Assembly (NCBI GenBank): GCA_965247055.1
Contig: CBDFGE010000006.1
Coordinates: 124,001 to 188,000 of the forward strand
DNA from: CBDFGE01 sp965247055
Lineage (GTDB): Bacteria; Chloroflexota; Dehalococcoidia; Lucifugimonadales; JAGWBF01
Reading direction: 5' to 3'
Length of the DNA: 64,000 nucleotides
The number at the start of each line of letters is the position of its first letter. The first letter of the stretch is position 1. Made by a program: the position numbers and the translations under genes. A model generated the notes under the pieces. The model had not been told where the DNA came from. It was given only the letters and a program-made list of their open reading frames with translations, and searched no databases. Below are positions 59,855 to 64,000 of this stretch, in pieces.

Positions 59855-60729
59855 CCCTCGCCCTCCGGGCGGTCCAGCTCGCGCAGGAACCGTTCCACCT
59901 CGGGGGAGAGGGGAGGCGGCGGCTCCTCGGTGGGCACCTGGCGGGCGTCGTACTGGGCCTCCAGGTGCTGGAGGATTCCCTTGAGGTCCGTGTTCCGCTC
60001 CACCGCCGAGCTAAGCTCCCCATACTGCCTCTGTCCCCGCTCCTCATCCGCCAGGTGAGGGGGGAGCTGGTACAGCGAGCAGAGGATAGACGTGAGCCGA
60101 GACGCCCCAGCGTAGTCCTCCTCAAGCTGCACGTACTGGGGCAGATGGACCACGAAGGTCATATGCTCGATCCCCAGCTTCAATGCCTCCTGGGTGATCA
60201 GCGAGGTGATGCTGGTCGGACCCTGGTAGCTGCTCTCCTGCAACCGGACCCTCCTGGCCTCTTCCGAGGCTTGCTCCCCTCCGTAGGCGCCCGAGACCAG
60301 CAGCGGCCTGGTGTGGGGCACGACGTCGTACATACCTCCCACCATGCAGTACCGCTTCACGTCGAAGGTCTTCAGGACTTCCAGGACGGAATCGACAAAG
60401 TCCTCCCCCAGGGCGTGGGGCTCCCTCAGGTTGAGAAACAGGAAATCGGGCCGTTCCTCCCTGCGGGTGTAGCTGATGGTGCTGTTGGGGATGGTCATCT
60501 CCCTGCGGTCCCCGACGACGCGGGTCCTGGGCCGGTACCGGGTGAAATCGTAGAAGTTTCCGGGCCGGGCCAGCGCTCCCAGCTCCTGCGCCCCAAAGTG
60601 GCGCTCCAGCCGGGTCAACGTGAGGGTACCCACCCTGCCCACGTTGATCCACGGGCGAAGGATTGCGACCGCGTGGGGCTCCGTTAGCTCGGGTAACGGC
60701 TGTTTGAGGTCAAAAGCGCCTACGCTCAT
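59851..60729 (-). CDS. PAC2 family protein
   Basis: 292 residues. The PAC2 (proteasome assembly chaperone-like) fold is suggested by RPDFLFLNLREPHALGEDFV, YCMVGGMYDVVPHTRPLLVS and YQGPTSITSLITQEALKLGI. Bacterial members have no known function. The C-terminal 60 residues are charged and probably flexible. Last gene of the AtuA-DUF4387-PAC2 run. Confidence 0.75.
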   Translation of the reverse strand: MSVGAFDLKQPLPELTEPHAVAILRPWINVGRVGTLTLTRLERHFGAQELGALARPGNFYDFTRYRPRTRVVGDRREMTIPNSTISYTRREERPDFLFLNLREPHALGEDFVDSVLEVLKTFDVKRYCMVGGMYDVVPHTRPLLVSGAYGGEQASEEARRVRLQESSYQGPTSITSLITQEALKLGIEHMTFVVHLPQYVQLEEDYAGASRLTSILCSLYQLPPHLADEERGQRQYGELSSAVERNTDLKGILQHLEAQYDARQVPTEEPPPPLSPEVERFLRELDRPEGEG

Positions 60730-60804
60730 GGACCTATCTTGACAGCGCCAAGGCCGTTTTGCAACCCCCGGCTGTCTGACCCGGCTCGGGGTGGCCGGGA
60801 GACG

Positions 60805-61116
60805 CTATGCGGGGACCTCCACGTCCATGAGGGGAGCGTGTTGCTGGGCGCCGTAGACGTCCCCGTCCTCCACGTCCCCCGAGCCGTACAGCCGGGGGAC
60901 GGTGGCCTTGAAGGCGTTGGCCGGGGGAAACTCCACAAGAAGTACGTCCGCCTCGGAGACGCTGTACAGCCTGGAGATCAGCTCTTTGCTGATCACGCCG
61001 GAATCCCGCACCCTCTCGAAGGTCTCCCGGTTGGGGAAGACCACATCCAGGGTAACCAGGAAGGGGCTCGCATTCTTGCTACGGCATATCGACGCGATGT
61101 CCCTTATCTTAGGCAT
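60805..61116 (-). CDS. DUF4387 domain protein
   Basis: 103 residues. ICRSKNASPFLVTLDVVFPN and LLVEFPPANAFKATVPR are typical of DUF4387, a small partner nearly always encoded next to, or fused to, AtuA-type proteins. Here it starts 11 bp after the AtuA stop. Likely a subunit of the same enzyme or complex. Confidence 0.82.
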   Translation of the reverse strand: MPKIRDIASICRSKNASPFLVTLDVVFPNRETFERVRDSGVISKELISRLYSVSEADVLLVEFPPANAFKATVPRLYGSGDVEDGDVYGAQQHAPLMDVEVPA

Positions 61117-61127
61117 GGTCCGCTACC

Positions 61128-62504
61128 TCACACCGTCACGTACTCTATGGGGAACATCTCCAGGGGGCTGTCCGGCGCTACGGTATGAAGGATGCTGAAG
61201 CGGTACACCGGCCCAACCGGGATGTCCGAGGGGGAGTAGGGGAAGGTGAGGCACCCCTCGTCGCACAGCTTTCCCTCGTAGTACCCGTTCTTGGCAACCT
61301 GCCGGGCCATCCCCACGATCTCGTTAGCGATGGCCTGGGTGGGTGCCACGGCCTCGATGATTACCCCCAACTCGTGACCGTTCAGCTCCCTCACCGGCTC
61401 CCGTCCGCCCATCACCGAGTCCTTGCCGATGATGCGGTACACGAGTTTGTAGTCGTCCTCCCCGATCCCCAGCCCCTCGATGCGCTGCTCGGTGATGCCC
61501 CGCACGGAATCGATGTAGCTGTCGATGCACTGCACCAGGACCGGGTCGCGGGTGGTGGAGACGCAGATGCAGCGGTAACCGGCGAACTCTACCCCCTCCA
61601 AGCGCACGGTGTACCTCTCCGCGGGCGCGAAGCGGGCCCCGGTGACCTTGACCGTGCGGTCGTCCACGGCCTCGAACTGTACCTGGGTCAGGTCCAAGAC
61701 CCCCGAGGGCTCGGTGTGGTAGAGGGGCGTTTCGTTCTCGTGGAGAAAGAAGCTGCCGACGCTATGGGGGGTGCACCGAAGGCCCGGATGGGGCGGCTCC
61801 ACCAGGACGTGGTCCTCGCGCACCGATACCATTACTCCCTCGGTGCCGTACTTGCCCCTGGGCTCAGTGCAGGCGGCCCCGCACTCCAGGAGTTTGCCCG
61901 CCACCCAGCCCAGGGCCGGGTCGAACTCCTCCTTTATGGGGAGGGCGGCGAAGATGGCCGAGTCATCGGAGCGCCCCGCCAGGATGACCTGGGCGCCCTG
62001 GCCCAGCGCCTCGATGTAGGGCTCCACCCCCGCCATGCCCACTATGCGCGCGCTCTTTTCCACGGTCTCACGGGCAAGGGCCCCCAGGGGCCAGAGGGGT
62101 TTCACCTTCCCCTCTTCCAGCTTCCCGGTGACGTACTCTTTGCTCTGCTCCGAGTGGATGAGGGCCATTTTAAAGTGGAGCCCGTTCTCCCTGGCTATCT
62201 CCTCCACGATCTCCCGGGTCCATTGGAGGTGGGGGTCCCCGCCCGCGCCACCGCTGGTGCCCACGATGACGGGTATCTTCCTGTCGTGTCCGGCTATGAG
62301 CATGTTCTTCAGGTCCCGCTTCGCCGCATCGCGGCCCACGAAAGCCTTACCCATGCCCAGGTAGTTGGGGCCCGGGTCTGTGCTGCCTCCGTCGCAGGCG
62401 ATCAGGTGCGGGTCCTTCTCCAGGGCCCTCGCGAAGGACTCTTCCTTGTAGCCATAGCCCACGATGCCCGAGGGCGAGTATATGCGTAGCTCGTGCTCAC
62501 CCAT
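61128..62504 (-). CDS. AtuA-like protein (DUF1446, acyclic terpene utilisation)
   Basis: 458 residues. N-terminal LIACDGGSTDPGPNYLGMG, the glycine-rich IPVIVGTSGGAGGDPH and ILAGRSDDSAIFAALP are family hallmarks. AtuA is needed for citronellol/geraniol breakdown in Pseudomonas, but its reaction is not settled and many homologues are outside terpene pathways. No other atu gene is here. ATG at 62,504 by homology start. Confidence 0.82.
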   Translation of the reverse strand: MGEHELRIYSPSGIVGYGYKEESFARALEKDPHLIACDGGSTDPGPNYLGMGKAFVGRDAAKRDLKNMLIAGHDRKIPVIVGTSGGAGGDPHLQWTREIVEEIARENGLHFKMALIHSEQSKEYVTGKLEEGKVKPLWPLGALARETVEKSARIVGMAGVEPYIEALGQGAQVILAGRSDDSAIFAALPIKEEFDPALGWVAGKLLECGAACTEPRGKYGTEGVMVSVREDHVLVEPPHPGLRCTPHSVGSFFLHENETPLYHTEPSGVLDLTQVQFEAVDDRTVKVTGARFAPAERYTVRLEGVEFAGYRCICVSTTRDPVLVQCIDSYIDSVRGITEQRIEGLGIGEDDYKLVYRIIGKDSVMGGREPVRELNGHELGVIIEAVAPTQAIANEIVGMARQVAKNGYYEGKLCDEGCLTFPYSPSDIPVGPVYRFSILHTVAPDSPLEMFPIEYVTV

Positions 62505-62634
62505 AGCTAACCGTACCTCCGCCTGTTCTCTTCGCTGTCCCGGTCCCCTTTGGACGTTGGACCCATTATAAGGGCGGGGGCGCCGGAGGGTCAACTTGGG
62601 ACGGGGACGGCACCGGCGCCGTGCTATAATACGG

Positions 62635-62640
62635 GCCGGG
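62635..62640 (+). promoter_or_regulatory. -10 element (TATAAT) before the alpha/beta hydrolase gene
   Basis: Perfect TATAAT 28 bases ahead of the ATG; no -35 at proper spacing. Confidence 0.4.
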
Positions 62641-62668
62641 CCCGGCGGCGCCGGGAAAGGGGAAGGCC

Positions 62669-63559
62669 ATGAAACGCCCGGTGGAGTTCTATAGCGAGGG
62701 CTTCAACCTCTGCGGCGATATCTACGTTCCCGAGGGCCTCGGGTCCGGCGAGGTGCGGGCCGGGGTGCTCCTCTGCCACGGCTACACCGGCGTCAAGGAC
62801 CTGTACCTTCCCTACAACGCCCGGGCGCTTAACGAGGCCGGCTACGTAGCGATGACCTTCGACTACAAGGGCTGGGGCGATAGTGAGGGTCCCCGCAGCC
62901 GTCTCGCGCCCTATGGCCGGGTGCTGGACGTGCAGGCGGCGATGACCTATCTCGGCCTCCAGCCGGAGGTCGACCCGGAGCGCATCGGACTCTACGGGAC
63001 GAGCTACGGTGGGGCGATCGCGACATGGGTGGGGGCGATAGACCAGCGGGCCCGGTGCATCGTCAGCGTGGTGGGCATCGGCAATGGGGCCCGCTGGATG
63101 AGCCGGGTCCGCCGCATGGACGAATGGTTTGACCTTCTGGAACGGTCCAGGGCCGACCGGGAGAAGAGGGCCACCACTGGGAGCTCGGAGCTCGTGGAAC
63201 GGGGCGAGGTGCTCCTGAACGACCGGCAGTCGGCGGAGCTGGCGGCGGCCGCCCGGCGCGGCAACCCCGCCGCCGTCAACACCCTACCCCTGGAGTACGT
63301 GGACGATACCATTGGCTTCAACCCCGAGTGGATCGTAGACAGAATATCTCCTCGGCCCATCCTGTTCATCACGACGGATAACGACCGCCTCGTCCCGCCT
63401 GAGGAGTCGGAGCAGCTCTACGCCCACGCCGGGGAGCCGAAGAGGCTGGTGGTGCTGAAGGGCTACAGCCACTACGAGGTCTATCAGGAGCCTGCCTTCA
63501 GCGAGGTGATGGCCGCGACGCTGGAGTGGTACAGGCAGTACCTGCCGGCCTCGCGCTAG
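62669..63559 (+). CDS. Alpha/beta hydrolase
   Basis: 296 residues with a full triad: oxyanion loop LLCHGYTGVKDLY, nucleophile serine in LYGTSYGGAIA, aspartate in FITTDNDRLVPPEES and histidine in LKGYSHYEVY. The variable lid (RWMSRVRRMDEWFDLLERSR) resembles those of UPF0227/acyl-hydrolase types. Substrate unknown. GGAAAGGGGAAGG precedes the ATG. Divergent from the AtuA-like gene. Confidence 0.87.
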   Translation: MKRPVEFYSEGFNLCGDIYVPEGLGSGEVRAGVLLCHGYTGVKDLYLPYNARALNEAGYVAMTFDYKGWGDSEGPRSRLAPYGRVLDVQAAMTYLGLQPEVDPERIGLYGTSYGGAIATWVGAIDQRARCIVSVVGIGNGARWMSRVRRMDEWFDLLERSRADREKRATTGSSELVERGEVLLNDRQSAELAAAARRGNPAAVNTLPLEYVDDTIGFNPEWIVDRISPRPILFITTDNDRLVPPEESEQLYAHAGEPKRLVVLKGYSHYEVYQEPAFSEVMAATLEWYRQYLPASR

Positions 63560-63681
63560 CATCGCGCCGGCAAGCTACCGGACGGCGCGTGTCGATCTAC
63601 CTCCCCCTACTTGCCACAGGCAGGGGAGTGGAGTAAAGTATGAGCACTAGTCCACAGACCTGATAACAAAGGGGGACGAGT

Positions 63682-63897
63682 ATGAGCGGAACGGATTTGA
63701 GAATACTTCTTGCCCGGCTGCTGATGCTGCTTGCGGTCGTCTGCGGCATCATCGGCCTCGTCATAGGCATCGACGATCGGATATGGAAGCTGAATGTCGT
63801 CGGGTGGTTCACCGGGGGCAGTCTTCTCGCGATCCTGGCCATCATCGTCCTTGCCGATGAGTTCCTCGCCTCACGACGCAAGGAGGGGAAGAGCTAG
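63682..63897 (+). CDS. Small membrane protein, unknown function
   Basis: 71 residues with two transmembrane helices (LLARLLMLLAVVCGIIGLVI and VVGWFTGGSLLAILAIIVLA) and a charged C-terminus SRRKEGKS. Short turn DDRIWKLN between them. AGGGGGAC lies before the ATG. No family recognised. Confidence 0.55.
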   Translation: MSGTDLRILLARLLMLLAVVCGIIGLVIGIDDRIWKLNVVGWFTGGSLLAILAIIVLADEFLASRRKEGKS

Positions 63898-64000
63898 CCG
63901 GTCCGCCCCGAGGCGTCTCCAGTTTGGACCACTTCGGTCCTACCGGACCGGCCAGCTTAGCGGCGATAGATCCAGGGGCTCACCAGACTCTACCGGAGGT

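Overview
This 64 kb, GC-rich window looks like a chromosomal segment of a Chloroflexota bacterium, most like Dehalococcoidia/SAR202-type lineages. That placement is inferred from gene style and content: sufBCDSUU, a PntAA/AB/B transhydrogenase, a queG with HEAT repeats, DUF1802, AtuA/DUF4387, PAC2, and a Pro/Thr-rich lipoprotein binding protein. No rRNA or universal marker is present to prove it.

Positions 1-19,300 are an accessory, decaying region. It starts with a partial xanthine dehydrogenase-type molybdopterin subunit. Three IS256-family copies follow (A with a dead transposase, B and C intact), together with two IS3-family copies, both cut short. Between them lie single metabolic genes: a DapA-like lyase, an alpha/beta hydrolase, a D-threonine aldolase-like PLP enzyme, a DinB-type protein, a VOC protein and an SDR. 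There are also many broken genes: treY, a GH57/DUF3536 gene, a histidine kinase, dockerin tails, an alcohol dehydrogenase start, and an aquaporin split by IS256 copy B with its target duplication still visible. A perfect 26-bp direct repeat at 11,855 and 19,215 brackets 7.3 kb and lies just downstream of a tRNA-Leu, so the bracketed part may be a remnant island.

Positions 19,300-27,700 return to housekeeping genes. Three tRNAs (Leu-UAA, Cys-GCA, Leu-GAG) are followed by queG, a convergent EVE-domain gene, a chimeric ORF carrying a membrane pyrophosphatase fragment, a small HD hydrolase, a dienelactone-hydrolase-like protein and a full-length cobalamin-dependent methionine synthase. A complete third IS3 copy with a 3-bp target duplication and a TOPRIM ATPase without a Walker A motif interrupt the core at 27.7-30.4 kb.

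Positions 30,500-46,400 hold pyruvate phosphate dikinase, an aldo/keto reductase, DUF1802, a LysR regulator and, divergent from it, a heavy-metal-associated (HMA) domain gene with an in-frame TGA where the second metal-binding cysteine should be; this is a candidate selenocysteine codon. Next come TatD, a flippase-like membrane protein translationally coupled to a lipoprotein solute-binding protein, and a complete sufB-C-D-S-U-U iron-sulfur cluster operon in which sufC carries a one-base frameshift.

Positions 46,500-64,000 hold a secreted CSLREA/beta-helix protein with a dockerin-like tail, a dienelactone hydrolase, a BioD-like/DRTGG protein, a hypoxanthine phosphoribosyltransferase with an extra N-terminal nuclease-like domain, and the pntAA-pntAB-pntB operon for proton-coupled NADPH supply. 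They continue with a class-III aminotransferase divergent from ispH, a polysaccharide deacetylase, an AtuA-DUF4387-PAC2 group, an alpha/beta hydrolase and a small membrane protein. The strongest lead for something new is the HMA-domain gene with the in-frame TGA; most other oddities are gene decay around mobile elements.
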